DNA of 64,000 nt from JACOMS01 sp051252005 (GTDB lineage: Bacteria > Pseudomonadota > Alphaproteobacteria > Caulobacterales > Maricaulaceae), in assembly GCA_051252005.1 (NCBI GenBank), contig JBPOEZ010000008.1, forward strand, positions 1 to 64,000. The letters are read 5' to 3'. This document shows, one piece after another, positions 9,223 through 18,869 of this stretch (positions are counted from its first letter, which is position 1; each line of letters opens with the position of its first letter). Position numbers and translations under genes: made by a program. The notes under the pieces were generated by a model. It was not told the DNA's origin. It saw only the letters and a program-made list of their open reading frames with translations, and ran no database searches.

Positions 9223-9295
9223 GTTATTTCTTTCGTGGATTCGCAGCACCTTATACCCTAAAAGGCCGTTCAGGAATCGGATAATAGAGTTGAAT

Positions 9296-10573
9296 ATGAA
9301 TGTCTTGTTGATTGGTTCAGGCGGCCGCGAACATGCGCTAGCTTGGAAATTAGTACAAAGCCCCCTTGTAGAAGAGCTAACCTGCGCTCCAGGCAATGCC
9401 GGCATAGCGGAAGTTGCCTTATGTGTGGACATAAAAGCAGATGATGTCGTGGGTCTACTCGCCCTTATTCAACGCGGCCAATATGATTTCGTCGTTGTCG
9501 GCCCTGAACAGCCCCTCGCTTTAGGGCTTGTCGATGCGCTGAATGAGCTTGGCGTTAAAGTCTTTGGCCCGACGCAGGCCGCCGCGCAGCTTGAAAGTTC
9601 CAAAGCCTTCACCAAAGATTTTTGCACCCGCCACAATATACCCACGGCAGGATATGGCGTCTTCACAGATTTGAAATCCGCCAAAGCGCACCTCAAGTCT
9701 ATGACTAAGCCTTATGTTCTGAAAGCCGACGGCCTTGCCGCCGGTAAAGGCGTTGTGATTGCGACGACGAAAAAAGAAGCCGAAGAAGAGCTTGCGGAAT
9801 TTTTCTCCGGCAAGTTCGGTGACGCCAGCGCCAAAGTCGTGATCGAAGAGTTCATGACTGGACAAGAAGCTAGCTTCTTTGCCATATCGGACGGCAAAAC
9901 GGCCCTCCCCTTGATTGCCGCGCAAGACCATAAACGCGCCTTTGACGGTGATAAAGGCCCCAATACAGGCGGCATGGGCGCTTACTCACCGGCACCCATT
10001 TTTGGCGACGAGGAAATGGCTACGGTCATGAAAACCATTATTCAGCCAACAGTGGACGGCATGCATAATGACGGCGTCCCCTTTGTCGGCGTCTTGTTTG
10101 CAGGCCTTATGATGACGGACGAAGGCCCGAAACTCATTGAATATAATGTGCGGTTTGGCGATCCGGAATGTCAGGTGCTTATGCGCCGCCTTGAGTCTGA
10201 TCTCATGGAAGTTTTCCTAGCTGCTGACGCCGGAAAACTCACGGACCTAAAACCTCTCACATGGTTTGACGCGCCTGTTGTCAATGTCGTTCTCGCCGCA
10301 AAAGGTTATCCAGGCGCTTACGAAAAAGGCAGCGCCATAGGCGGCATCTTAGACGCGGACGCCATGGAAGGCGTCAAAGTCTTTCACGCCGGAACGGGGC
10401 GCTGTAAAAACGGCGGGCTTGCCGCAGCAGGCGGACGAGTGTTGAACGTTACGGCCCAAGCTGAAACCTTAGAAGCTGCCGTCGCGCATGCTTATAAAGC
10501 TATCGACGAAGCAATTATCTGGCCAGAAGGCTTTTGCCGCCGAGACATCGCCCACCACGCTTTGAAGGCATAG
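9296..10573 (+). CDS. purD: Phosphoribosylamine-glycine ligase
   Basis: GARS, the second step of purine synthesis: ATP-dependent joining of glycine to phosphoribosylamine. It starts MNVLLIGSGGREHALAWK, the family signature, and has the ATP-grasp core with LKADGLAAGKGVV, EEFMTGQEASFF and EYNVRFGDPECQ. The length of 425 residues is normal. The ATG at 9296 is chosen because it places the glycine-rich loop at the N-terminus; 25 upstream in-frame residues are not family-like. It is divergent from xseA, as often seen in alphaproteobacteria. Confidence 0.97.
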   Translation: MNVLLIGSGGREHALAWKLVQSPLVEELTCAPGNAGIAEVALCVDIKADDVVGLLALIQRGQYDFVVVGPEQPLALGLVDALNELGVKVFGPTQAAAQLESSKAFTKDFCTRHNIPTAGYGVFTDLKSAKAHLKSMTKPYVLKADGLAAGKGVVIATTKKEAEEELAEFFSGKFGDASAKVVIEEFMTGQEASFFAISDGKTALPLIAAQDHKRAFDGDKGPNTGGMGAYSPAPIFGDEEMATVMKTIIQPTVDGMHNDGVPFVGVLFAGLMMTDEGPKLIEYNVRFGDPECQVLMRRLESDLMEVFLAADAGKLTDLKPLTWFDAPVVNVVLAAKGYPGAYEKGSAIGGILDADAMEGVKVFHAGTGRCKNGGLAAAGGRVLNVTAQAETLEAAVAHAYKAIDEAIIWPEGFCRRDIAHHALKA

Positions 10574-10576
10574 GCG

Positions 10577-11173
10577 CTATTTTGCACACGCAAACGCGCC
10601 GTACTCGCTTTTGGAGTAAAACAGCGCAAACACGTCTGTGAAGGCCCCATTCGCATTGATGTTCAGCGCGTCCGGCGCTGTTTCCGTGATGGCAGTGGCG
10701 ATCACGCCGTACTGAGGATTAAAGTAGGAGAGGCTGTAATAGGCCTTTCCGTCCTGCAACGCGCGGACGGCGTAGACAGAGGCAGGCACTGTGTGGCCAT
10801 AATAATCCTCGATCACGGTATGGCCATAATATAAGACCGCCGCGTCATAATGAGGATAGGCGGGAAATTGATCGAGTGTATGGCACCGCGGCGCAATCAA
10901 GGCTTCAAACCCTGACGTCAGACAGCGTGATGTCTCCGAGGAGCAATCGTCTAAATCAGCAACGAGCTCTGACCCCACAAAGGCAAACGTCATCTCGGCG
11001 AGGTTATACTCTCCGCCGTAACGGAAAACGCCTTGCAGGCCTGCTATCTCCTCAGATGGCGCGGTTTGTAGTGGCTCCTGTACGGGTTCAGGTTCGAGCA
11101 TGAGCGGCGTAGAACAGGACGCCAGAAATGCGCCAGCCGCGATACACACACACATTTTGCAGAACAGTTCCAT
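10577..11173 (-). CDS. Putative lipoprotein, unknown
   Basis: A 198-residue protein with a signal sequence ending in the lipobox LASC (about residues 17-20), so probably a lipoprotein. The mature part is Cys-containing and rich in Tyr, with no family I recognise. An alternative start at the second Met (residue 7) would give a more typical signal length. It lies 52 bases after the sortase gene on the same strand and could be the last gene of that operon. It is tail to tail with purD, 3 bases apart. Confidence 0.7.
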   Translation of the reverse strand: MELFCKMCVCIAAGAFLASCSTPLMLEPEPVQEPLQTAPSEEIAGLQGVFRYGGEYNLAEMTFAFVGSELVADLDDCSSETSRCLTSGFEALIAPRCHTLDQFPAYPHYDAAVLYYGHTVIEDYYGHTVPASVYAVRALQDGKAYYSLSYFNPQYGVIATAITETAPDALNINANGAFTDVFALFYSKSEYGAFACAK

Positions 11174-11225
11174 ATGCCAGACCTTTGCACAGTAATGGTT
11201 TATTCTAGCATCCCCGCGCTTGGCG

Positions 11226-11795
11226 TCAAACTTTCTCGCCTGTCACGATATATCTGAGAGGGCCTCCGAAACTAAGACTATCAAAAGGATAACAGGTGAT
11301 GAGCGCGAGCTCAGACGGCGCGTCTTTGTCTGTCGGTATGGTGAAAGTTTCGCGCGATGCATCCATTATATCTGCGCCGCGAACGCGGTACATCAACGTC
11401 TCACCGCCCACCATTTGAACCTGAAATTGCATGCCTGCCTTTAAGTTCTCCAAAAACGCAAAATGGGTATTTTTATGGGCCGCAATAGCCGCTGTCCCGC
11501 CTTCTCCCAAAGGGGCGGTTTCAGCCATATGCCCCGGACCAAAGGCCAATGACTGCCCGCTCGCCCTGTCAAAAATAATGACTGACTTTCCGAGCTCTGG
11601 AACGGTAAGTTTGGCAACCGGACGCGCGTCCATAGACGCCCAAGGCCTTACGGCTTCCCCGCTTTCCACTGATTTTGCCCACGCCCGCTCCAATAATATC
11701 TGCGCAGCTACGGCCTTGCCGCCCATCCACAGACCGGATCCAAATAAAAAACCGCCGGATAAAAACCCGGCGATAAGAATAAATTTTCTGATCAT
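11226..11795 (-). CDS. Marine proteobacterial sortase
   Basis: Membrane-anchored transpeptidase of the sortase superfamily, of the class found in Gram-negative marine bacteria with one dedicated substrate. An N-terminal hydrophobic anchor spans roughly residues 5-32. The catalytic triad is visible as His in IAAHKNTHF, Cys in ALITCYPF and Arg in GGPLRYIV. The size (189 aa) fits. Its ATG overlaps the stop of the upstream vWA gene by 4 bases, so the two are translationally coupled, and the vWA protein carries the C-terminal sorting tail. The biological role of these pairs is not established. Confidence 0.9.
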   Translation of the reverse strand: MIRKFILIAGFLSGGFLFGSGLWMGGKAVAAQILLERAWAKSVESGEAVRPWASMDARPVAKLTVPELGKSVIIFDRASGQSLAFGPGHMAETAPLGEGGTAAIAAHKNTHFAFLENLKAGMQFQVQMVGGETLMYRVRGADIMDASRETFTIPTDKDAPSELALITCYPFDSLSFGGPLRYIVTGEKV

Positions 11796-14017
11796 GCTCT
11801 GCGAAACCGGCGAGACACAATCCCGGAAAGCGCCATGAGCAAACCGCCTAAGAAGAGCAAAAACATATGCGGGCTCGCGGTTCCCGGCATGGCCACAGGC
11901 TTGTTCGCACTTGGAACCGGCGCGGGGCTCGAAGCCGGTGCAGATGATGGCGGCCTGATTGATCTTTCATTGCCAGTGAGAGCCGCAAAGTCCCACCCTT
12001 CCGGAAGCTGCGTTGGCACAGCGCGCTGCGTCAGTCCCTCGCCCATGGGACGGGACGGTGTCACATCCACAGCCACAAGAGAGGTCAGACGGCTTACCAG
12101 ATGATAATTCAAAGCTGTTTCTAAAATCGCCTCATCAAGCGACGCGGCTTGGGAGCGGTCAAAGCGTTGATCTTCGAGGTCCGCAATTTTTTGCCGCGCC
12201 CAGAGGGTGCTGATACCGTTTGCCTGTTTGGCTGCCGTCATATCAAGGCTCATGCTCCACGGCGACTGCGCGAGCCTGCCCATAAGCTTAAGCGTTTCCG
12301 GCATTTTTCCTTTCGGCAGTTTGGCCGCAAAGACAACGGGTTCGCCGTCATAAAGATCAGGCATATATGACGGGTAAGCTTCAAAGCCGCTCTTTAAATT
12401 CGTCGATACATGGGTCAGGACAGGATTATCAATGGCTTTAAACAACGTACTCATACGTTTCTGAACTTCCTCCGTTTTGCCAATTTGCACATACATCCCG
12501 CGTCCAAATTTAGCCGACCGGGACATAAAGTGACTGTTCGGCGCGCTACCAATCCCTACGGGGAAGAAGCGGGCTTTACCAAGGTCGCGCTTGAGCAGAG
12601 CAAACATTTCCTTTTCATTTCCAATCGCGCCGTCTGTAATAAATATAATCTGCGCAAGCGCTTCGCCGTCTTCGATACCATTCAGGCTTGATGTCATCTC
12701 AAGCGCTGCTTTTAAGGCCGGAACCATTTTCGTTCCGCCGTCCGCGTCGAGGCCGTTCACAAATCTACGCGCGCGGTTTACATTTTGCGCTGTTGCCCTG
12801 ACAGGGAGGCCAAACAAACTGCTGTGGCTGGAGGCGAATTGGATGATGTTAAAACTATCCTCCGGCCCAAGGCGATCAATAGCCATAAGGAGCGACGCGC
12901 GAGCTTGCTCAATGGACGTACCGCCCATGGACCCGGACGTATCAATGACGAAGATGCTTTCGCGCGGGTAGCTCTTTTCCGGCATTTCAATGACCGGATT
13001 TGTCGGCGTCAACATAGCGAGCAAGAAACTATCATCGCCTCGGTCTTCTCGGAATATTTCAACATAAGGCCTGCCCGAAGGCTGCGCTTGCCACTCAAGT
13101 TTAAAGTCGCGATTGGCAGGTACAGGCCCGTCTTTGAGCGCAATGTGAATGCCTGTTTCCTTAGCTTTATCAATGGTGACTTGATGATAGGGGCTATCAA
13201 TATCTTGCAAAGGGAAGCCCGCTTGCAGATTGATATTCAGCGTTACTGGCAGGCGGAGATACGACTCAGAATCCATTCTATCAGGCTCTAACATTGGCGG
13301 CATTAGAGGCGGACTAATCCGGTCTCTATCGAGCACTGGATCAAGAATGGCCAGTGTGGTTTGACCCTCTGCGCTCGCCACTTTTACGGTTTCGCGCGGC
13401 GGAGAATAACGCGGCGCAACCGTCATTGGAAAACGCAGCGAAAAAACCCCGTCCTGAATCCGCGCTTTATCTTGATATTCTATCTGTATAGAAACGGACT
13501 CCCCTGGCCCGATATTGGCGACAGCGCTTGTGAAAACGTTGGGCCGCTCCTGTGTCACTAAACTGGCCTTCTTTCCCTCAGCCTTCGCCGTTTCATATAT
13601 TTTTTTCGCTTCCTGCTTTTCTTTGATCTGCCCCTCAATCAAGCGGCCTCCGACAACCATTTTAAGGCGGTCTACGGCGGCGTTTTCAGGGAGCGGGAAA
13701 ACATAAACCCCTTCGACCCACTCCGAGGTCGTGTTCTTAAATGTCTGGGACAGTGTCGTGCGAATGATAGGCCCCGCTACATCAATATTCACATCCGTAG
13801 CGACCATAGGCGCTTTGATGTATTCCCCTATGACGTCGGTTTTAAACAAAAGCGATCCGTCCTGCGTTTCGCTTAAGGTCTGAGTTTTAAGCGGCTGTTC
13901 TACTCCCGTTGTTTCTGCAAAAGCAGGGCTTACCGAGAAAGCCATGCAGCCCAAAATAAACGCCAAAGCCGTTTGAGCTTTAAAGCTTTTTCCCGTGAAT
14001 ATGTTAAATGTATGCAT
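11792..14017 (-). CDS. VIT/vWA protein, dedicated sortase substrate
   Basis: A 741-residue surface or periplasmic protein matching the marine sortase target family. A signal peptide ends near PAFAE. A VIT (inter-alpha-trypsin-type) domain covers about residues 55-185, followed by a von Willebrand A domain with an intact MIDAS motif DTSGSMGG near residue 360 and TDGAIGNE. A Pro/Ser/Ala-rich linker leads to a C-terminal sorting signal: a hydrophobic helix (HMFLLFLGGLLMALSG) capped by RRFRRA. GGAGG lies 5 bases before the ATG. The overlap with the sortase gene (ATGA) and the sorting tail make the enzyme-substrate link strong. Ligand and function are unknown. Confidence 0.9.
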   Translation of the reverse strand: MHTFNIFTGKSFKAQTALAFILGCMAFSVSPAFAETTGVEQPLKTQTLSETQDGSLLFKTDVIGEYIKAPMVATDVNIDVAGPIIRTTLSQTFKNTTSEWVEGVYVFPLPENAAVDRLKMVVGGRLIEGQIKEKQEAKKIYETAKAEGKKASLVTQERPNVFTSAVANIGPGESVSIQIEYQDKARIQDGVFSLRFPMTVAPRYSPPRETVKVASAEGQTTLAILDPVLDRDRISPPLMPPMLEPDRMDSESYLRLPVTLNINLQAGFPLQDIDSPYHQVTIDKAKETGIHIALKDGPVPANRDFKLEWQAQPSGRPYVEIFREDRGDDSFLLAMLTPTNPVIEMPEKSYPRESIFVIDTSGSMGGTSIEQARASLLMAIDRLGPEDSFNIIQFASSHSSLFGLPVRATAQNVNRARRFVNGLDADGGTKMVPALKAALEMTSSLNGIEDGEALAQIIFITDGAIGNEKEMFALLKRDLGKARFFPVGIGSAPNSHFMSRSAKFGRGMYVQIGKTEEVQKRMSTLFKAIDNPVLTHVSTNLKSGFEAYPSYMPDLYDGEPVVFAAKLPKGKMPETLKLMGRLAQSPWSMSLDMTAAKQANGISTLWARQKIADLEDQRFDRSQAASLDEAILETALNYHLVSRLTSLVAVDVTPSRPMGEGLTQRAVPTQLPEGWDFAALTGNERSIRPPSSAPASSPAPVPSANKPVAMPGTASPHMFLLFLGGLLMALSGIVSRRFRRA

Positions 14018-14223
14018 GTCATCCTCCGTTTGTTTACGAAGGATTAACCGCTTATTGTGGCGTGGCTTGGGCCGGATTTTGCGGAAGACTAGACTTTATT
14101 GTGTCATTTTTGGACGGCGTCTAAACAGACTTTAAAATCCCAACAAGCAAACTATTTCGGTGAATAGGGGTGGCAAACAAGTTAAAATAAGCCATGATAG
14201 AAAAAAACATTCGGGGATGACTT

Positions 14224-15504
14224 ATGATAAAACGACTACTGCTCACCGCAACAACAAGCCTTATAGCAACAAGCGCCATGGCCCATGACGGCGCGCACAC
14301 TTATATCCATGCCGGTACTCTGCTCACAGTCCCCGGCCAATCGCCGCTAAAGCAGCAAACTCTCATTATTGGCGATGGCAAGGTCGAAGCCGTACAACCC
14401 GGTTACCAAACAGGCGAAGGGACAGTCATTGACCTTAAAGACAGCTTTGTCTTGCCCGGCCTTATCGACAGCCACGTTCACCTTGCCTTCGAATGGGGGC
14501 CGACCGTTCGCCTTGACGGCGTAACCAAAGAGTCTGGAGACCTTGCTTATGACGCAGCGGTTAATGCGCGCAAAACTCTGATGGCCGGATTTACGGCTGT
14601 GCAAGATGTAGGCGGGCCGAAAGAAGTCTTCGCCTTGCGCCGCGCGGTTAATGAAGGAAAAGTTCCGGGGCCTCACATCAAAGCCTCCGGCCCTGCGGTT
14701 TCTGTCACAGGCGGGCACGGGGACGACCATGGTTACCGCGAAGACATTCTTGATCTTGTGAAATCCAAAACTATTTGTAACGGCGCAGATGATTGCCGCC
14801 GCGCCGTACGCTCTGCCGTAAAATCCGGCGCAGATGTCATCAAAATTACGGCGACGGGCGGGGTTTTGTCCAACACCAACGCCGGAACAGGGCAACAGTT
14901 TTTCGATGATGAATTGGCCGCTATCGTCGAGGCGGCTGAAAAGATGGGCCGCAAGGTCACAGCGCACGCACACGGTAAAACCGGAATTGAAAGCGCGCTG
15001 AAAGCCGGCGTGAAATCTATTGAGCACGGTACATATTTGGACAATGAAACCGTGCGCCTTTTCAAAAAATATGACGCTACTCTTATCCCGACGGTTCTGG
15101 CAGGTATGACGGTTGTTGGCTGGGCGGAAATGGGCGGCGTTTTACCGCCTAATTCTGAAAAGAAAGCTCTCGAAGTCGGGCCAAAAATGCAGGACATGCT
15201 GAGCACCGCATGGCGCGGCGGTGTTAAGGTCGCCTTCGGGACGGACACAGGCGTATCCAAGCACGGCGATAACGCACAGGAATTTATCTATATGACCCAG
15301 GCCGGTATGAGCGCCATGGATTCGATTAAAGCTGCAACAGTCGTCGCCTCCGAACACATCGGAATGGACGCGCAGATCGGAACCCTTACGCCTGGAAAAT
15401 TCGCTGACATCATCGCCGTAGACGGTGATCCGCTCACAAATATTGAAGAACTGCTCGACGTTGATTTCGTCATGAAGGGCGGCGTCGTTTACAAAGACCA
15501 TTAA
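14224..15504 (+). CDS. Exported imidazolonepropionase-like amidohydrolase
   Basis: A 426-residue metal-dependent hydrolase of the amidohydrolase superfamily with a signal peptide ending near SAMAHDG, so periplasmic. Key motifs are DSHVHLAFEW (metal ligands), VIKITATGG (lysine expected to bridge the metals), HAHGK, IEHGTYLD and FGTDTGVSKHG. Relatives include Xaa-Arg/Lys dipeptidases and other cyclic-amide or peptide hydrolases, so a periplasmic peptidase role is possible but unproved. GGGGATG precedes the ATG. A small membrane-protein gene starts 3 bases after the stop. Confidence 0.87.
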   Translation: MIKRLLLTATTSLIATSAMAHDGAHTYIHAGTLLTVPGQSPLKQQTLIIGDGKVEAVQPGYQTGEGTVIDLKDSFVLPGLIDSHVHLAFEWGPTVRLDGVTKESGDLAYDAAVNARKTLMAGFTAVQDVGGPKEVFALRRAVNEGKVPGPHIKASGPAVSVTGGHGDDHGYREDILDLVKSKTICNGADDCRRAVRSAVKSGADVIKITATGGVLSNTNAGTGQQFFDDELAAIVEAAEKMGRKVTAHAHGKTGIESALKAGVKSIEHGTYLDNETVRLFKKYDATLIPTVLAGMTVVGWAEMGGVLPPNSEKKALEVGPKMQDMLSTAWRGGVKVAFGTDTGVSKHGDNAQEFIYMTQAGMSAMDSIKAATVVASEHIGMDAQIGTLTPGKFADIIAVDGDPLTNIEELLDVDFVMKGGVVYKDH

Positions 15505-15507
15505 ACC

Positions 15508-15843
15508 ATGAATATGAACTCTGGCGTTTTCAAGACAACAGAGAAAGGCTTTCGTGCCGTCTGCCCGCTCGGTGCGTTTTTCCCCGTTTCCTTTGTGACA
15601 GACAACCCTGCTGAATGGAGCCGTGCCAAATTTGTCTATAATGTGATACTGGGCCTGACGTTGCTCGCCATGCTGATCCGCTACATGCTATATGACCGCA
15701 TCCCAGAAGACGCAAAATGGTCATCTTTTTTTGCCGTCCTTATTGGCTCTCTGTTTTTACTTTATGCGGCTCTGTCTTTTTGCTTCTCTAAAACCGTTCT
15801 CTACGGAAAATCAGTGCATGGTGCGTTTGTAGATACGCCATGA
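15508..15843 (+). CDS. Small membrane protein, unknown
   Basis: A 111-residue protein with two hydrophobic helices (about residues 44-62 and 73-93) separated by a short charged loop. No family is recognised. It begins 3 bases after the amidohydrolase stop, so the two are probably co-transcribed and coupled. The second Met (15514) is an alternative start. Confidence 0.6.
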   Translation: MNMNSGVFKTTEKGFRAVCPLGAFFPVSFVTDNPAEWSRAKFVYNVILGLTLLAMLIRYMLYDRIPEDAKWSSFFAVLIGSLFLLYAALSFCFSKTVLYGKSVHGAFVDTP

Positions 15844-15977
15844 TTTCATAACCAATACGTAATGAATGGGCCACCTCTGCGCGTATGGCTCATGCTACCC
15901 TAATATTGGTAAGCTGGACATGGAACGCACTGCCTTCTCAGGTGTTTATTACATGCGAGCTTTATACGGAGGACATT

Positions 15978-16451
15978 ATGAAATTTCAAAACATCACATT
16001 CGCTTTAACAGCGGCTTTCACGGCGTCAGTATTGCTTAGCGCCTGCGCTAGCACTGCGGCAGGAAATGACAAAGATCGCGGCATAGACGGCTTTAAAGGC
16101 GACGCTCGGCTGGGCGAAGAAGTCAATAAAATTTGCTTTAACCGCAATATTGATGGGTTCTCAATGGCTCGCAAAAAAACAGTTGTGCTATCCAAAGGGG
16201 CTTCTAAAGACTACATAGTCGAAGTCAGAGGTTTTTGCCGAAACCTCTCCTACGCCCAATCCATAGGAATTGACGCAACCCAAACCTGCGTTTCGCGCGG
16301 AGATTACCTCATTGTCTCAGATACCCTTTTCGGAAATGAAAACGGACATAGGTCAAACCGATGTTATATAGACCGCATGCATGAATGGGACAAAAAAGCG
16401 GTTCAAAACGATGACATGGAAACAGAAGAAATGGACGATAGCGGGTCTTAA
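15978..16451 (+). CDS. Lipoprotein resembling DUF6491
   Basis: A 157-residue lipoprotein. The ATG at 15978 is preferred over an upstream in-frame start because GGAGG precedes it by 5 bases and it begins a clean signal sequence ending in the lipobox LLSAC. Mature features are pairs of Cys (NKICFNRNIDGF, RGFCRNLSYAQ, NRCYIDRM) and an acidic C-terminus. The CF-x-R-x-I-x-x-F pattern resembles DUF6491 proteins of marine bacteria; that assignment is from memory of the motif. It is convergent with ribF. Confidence 0.7.
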   Translation: MKFQNITFALTAAFTASVLLSACASTAAGNDKDRGIDGFKGDARLGEEVNKICFNRNIDGFSMARKKTVVLSKGASKDYIVEVRGFCRNLSYAQSIGIDATQTCVSRGDYLIVSDTLFGNENGHRSNRCYIDRMHEWDKKAVQNDDMETEEMDDSGS

Positions 16452-16456
16452 TCTGT

Positions 16457-17431
16457 CTAAATGATCTCAACTTTATGGATGCTCGGATCCCGTTCCAGAA
16501 GACCAAAAATAGCGCGGGCCCCGTCAGCATCTTTCATGATCTGATCCTTAAGCGCGTCAAAGTTTTCAAACTTTCGTTCGTCTCGGATGAAGCTACGAAA
16601 AGCAACATCAATCGATTGGCCATATATATCTTGATTGAAGTCAAAAATATTGACTTCAAGACGGGCTTCGATGCCGCCAACCGTAGGCCGGTTGCCTGTA
16701 TTGGCCACGCCGGAATACCATTTATCTTCGCCGGGTATGCGAACCTCGACGCAATAGACGCCAAATTTAGGCCTCACCAAGTCGCCGAAATCAAGGTTCG
16801 CGGTCGGGAACCCTATCGTACGGCCGCGCTGCTGCCCTTTTTGGACAATGCCGTTCACAATCCACGGCCGCGACAGCATATGCGCCGCATGAAAGACGTC
16901 GCCAGCCCGAAGCGCGTCGCGTATTTCCGTGGATCCATATTTTCCGTAAATTCGGTGCAGACCAACAGGCGGAAGCGCCGTGACGCCGATGCCGCGCGCC
17001 GCGCAAAGCCGTGTCAGGCTTTCGGCATTCCCGCATCTGTCTTTACCAAAGCAGAAATCATCACCGACAACAACATGGCGAATACCAAGGCCTTGATGCA
17101 AAACGGTTTCGACAAAAACGTCATCAGTCATGTCGCGTAATGCTATATCAAACGGAATTTCATAAAGCCGGTCCACACCAAGGGACGGCATAATAGAGGC
17201 ACGTGTTTGCGAACTCATAAGCCTAAAAGGCGGCGCATCAGCTCGAAAAAACCGAAACGGGTGCGGCCTGAAAAGACCGATACCAAGAGGCGCTCCTAAA
17301 TCATCCGCAATAGACTTGGCCTTAGCAATGACAGCTTGGTGGCCGCGGTGAAGGCCATCGAAATTGCCAAGCGCAATAACAGCGCCGCGGTCATCGGCGC
17401 TAAGTCCAGAGTAGCTTTCAAGAGTTTTCAC
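16457..17431 (-). CDS. ribF: Riboflavin kinase/FAD synthetase
   Basis: Bifunctional enzyme making FMN and then FAD from riboflavin and ATP. The FAD synthetase half has the nucleotidyl-transferase signature ALGNFDGLHRGHQAV near residue 20 and VVGDDFCFGKDR. The flavokinase half has GRTIGFPTANLD and the PKFGVYCV segment. The length of 324 residues is typical. It lies 17 bases after a MaoC hydratase gene and downstream of a HAD hydrolase gene, probably in one operon. Confidence 0.96.
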   Translation of the reverse strand: MKTLESYSGLSADDRGAVIALGNFDGLHRGHQAVIAKAKSIADDLGAPLGIGLFRPHPFRFFRADAPPFRLMSSQTRASIMPSLGVDRLYEIPFDIALRDMTDDVFVETVLHQGLGIRHVVVGDDFCFGKDRCGNAESLTRLCAARGIGVTALPPVGLHRIYGKYGSTEIRDALRAGDVFHAAHMLSRPWIVNGIVQKGQQRGRTIGFPTANLDFGDLVRPKFGVYCVEVRIPGEDKWYSGVANTGNRPTVGGIEARLEVNIFDFNQDIYGQSIDVAFRSFIRDERKFENFDALKDQIMKDADGARAIFGLLERDPSIHKVEII

Positions 17432-17448
17432 GAGTTTATGCCGTTAAG

Positions 17449-17889
17449 TTAGGTATCATCTTTTGGGCGTTTTGAAACGACAACACCAGCATCACCTCGG
17501 CAAATTTGCTTACCATTGACTTCGCAATAACACTTCATTTTCACGCGGCCTGTTTTTTCGTTGATCTCAACGACCTTAGCAACGGCTGTCACCTCATCTC
17601 CTATAAAAGCGGGACGACGAAACCGTAAGTTAAGCTCAACAAAGACAGCGCCCGGTCCAGGAAGGTCATTGCCTAAGACGTTTGAAATCAACGACGCCGA
17701 CAAAGCGCCATGAGCGATACGGCGTCCAAACATAGTTGTCGCCGCGTATTCTTCATCTACGTGGATAGGATTAAAGTCGCCGATAACTTCAGCAAATGTA
17801 TCAATTTTCTCGCCAGTAATAACCATACTCGTAGTGGCCTGCATCCCGATTTCGAGGTCTTCGAGGTAAAATTTTTGCGCGTTTTTCAT
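17449..17889 (-). CDS. MaoC family (R)-hydratase
   Basis: A 146-residue hot-dog fold protein. The hydratase-2 motif is clear: DFNPIHVDEEYA followed by GRRIAHGALSASL, giving the catalytic Asp and His. Such enzymes hydrate enoyl-CoA to (R)-3-hydroxyacyl-CoA, linking beta-oxidation and polyhydroxyalkanoate or other acyl metabolism. It sits between the HAD hydrolase gene (79 bases upstream) and ribF. Confidence 0.88.
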   Translation of the reverse strand: MKNAQKFYLEDLEIGMQATTSMVITGEKIDTFAEVIGDFNPIHVDEEYAATTMFGRRIAHGALSASLISNVLGNDLPGPGAVFVELNLRFRRPAFIGDEVTAVAKVVEINEKTGRVKMKCYCEVNGKQICRGDAGVVVSKRPKDDT

Positions 17890-17968
17890 ATGTTATCCAC
17901 CTGATTAAGCTCTCAATGTACGTAAATCTCTAGGGAATTTCCAGTCCCTTTATCTTGGAAAGAATAGG

Positions 17969-18808
17969 CTACCAAGATAAGGCGCGGGACATGTAACGCG
18001 CTGTGATACCATTTTCCAAAAGCAAAGTTTTAAGTTTCTCAGCTGTATCTGCGTAAAGGCCATCTGCCACAAAAAGGCAATCTAGCCCTTCGTTCTGCGC
18101 TCCGCGCAAGTCGGTAAAAATATTATCGCCTATTGCCAAAATACGCTCGGGAGGCGGCACGTAGCCGACAACTTCTTCAAGCCAAGCCCGCGACAGCCGG
18201 TAAATAGGCGCATGGGGTTTTCCAGCATAAATCACCTCGCCGCCCATTTTTTCGTAACTTTCCGCTAGCGCGCCCCCGCAATAAATAATTTTGTTCCCGC
18301 GTTTGGCCCGTACATCAGGGTTAGCGCATACAAGCGGGAGGCCAAGTTCCAGCGCCTCGCCGAGTAGGTCTGTATAATCGTCTGGCGTCTCGTTCTCGTC
18401 GTCGAACAATCCGGTGCAGGAGATAAACGCTGCGTCACTAAGGTCGGCGAAATTCATGTCCAAATTTTCGTAGATACTATCATCGCGGTCGGGGCCCAGC
18501 TTAAACGCCGGGCCCGGCGCGCGGCGCGCCAATTCATCAATCGTCGCATCGCCCGATGTCACAATCGCGTCCCAAAGCTCGCCCGGAACGCCGACTTGGC
18601 GAAATTGTTCAGGGATCGCGACGGACGGGCGCGGAGAATTGGAAATCAAAATGACTGGCCCGCGTTCAGCCCGAAAGCGCTCAAGCGCTTCGCATGCGGC
18701 TAGAAATGGCTCTCGGCCATTATGGATGACGCCCCAAATATCGCAAAAAAGCGCGTCATAATCATCGGCAATTTGGCCAAGTCCGGCCAGCATTTGAAAA
18801 TCTGTCAT
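17969..18808 (-). CDS. TIGR01459-type HAD-IIA hydrolase
   Basis: A 279-residue HAD superfamily phosphatase. Motif I is DALFCDIWGVIHNG (Asp nucleophile present), motif II is VILISNSPRP, the Lys is in GKPHAPIY, and motif IV is AIGDNIFTDLRGA. The WGVIHNG form is typical of the alphaproteobacterial TIGR01459 group related to NagD. The substrate is unknown. It is the first gene of a probable operon with the MaoC gene and ribF. Confidence 0.9.
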   Translation of the reverse strand: MTDFQMLAGLGQIADDYDALFCDIWGVIHNGREPFLAACEALERFRAERGPVILISNSPRPSVAIPEQFRQVGVPGELWDAIVTSGDATIDELARRAPGPAFKLGPDRDDSIYENLDMNFADLSDAAFISCTGLFDDENETPDDYTDLLGEALELGLPLVCANPDVRAKRGNKIIYCGGALAESYEKMGGEVIYAGKPHAPIYRLSRAWLEEVVGYVPPPERILAIGDNIFTDLRGAQNEGLDCLFVADGLYADTAEKLKTLLLENGITARYMSRALSW

Positions 18809-18869
18809 AGAGCACCTGTACTAAGACAGATCAGGTAAAGCCAGAGACAGTAAAAAGCAATGAGGCGTG

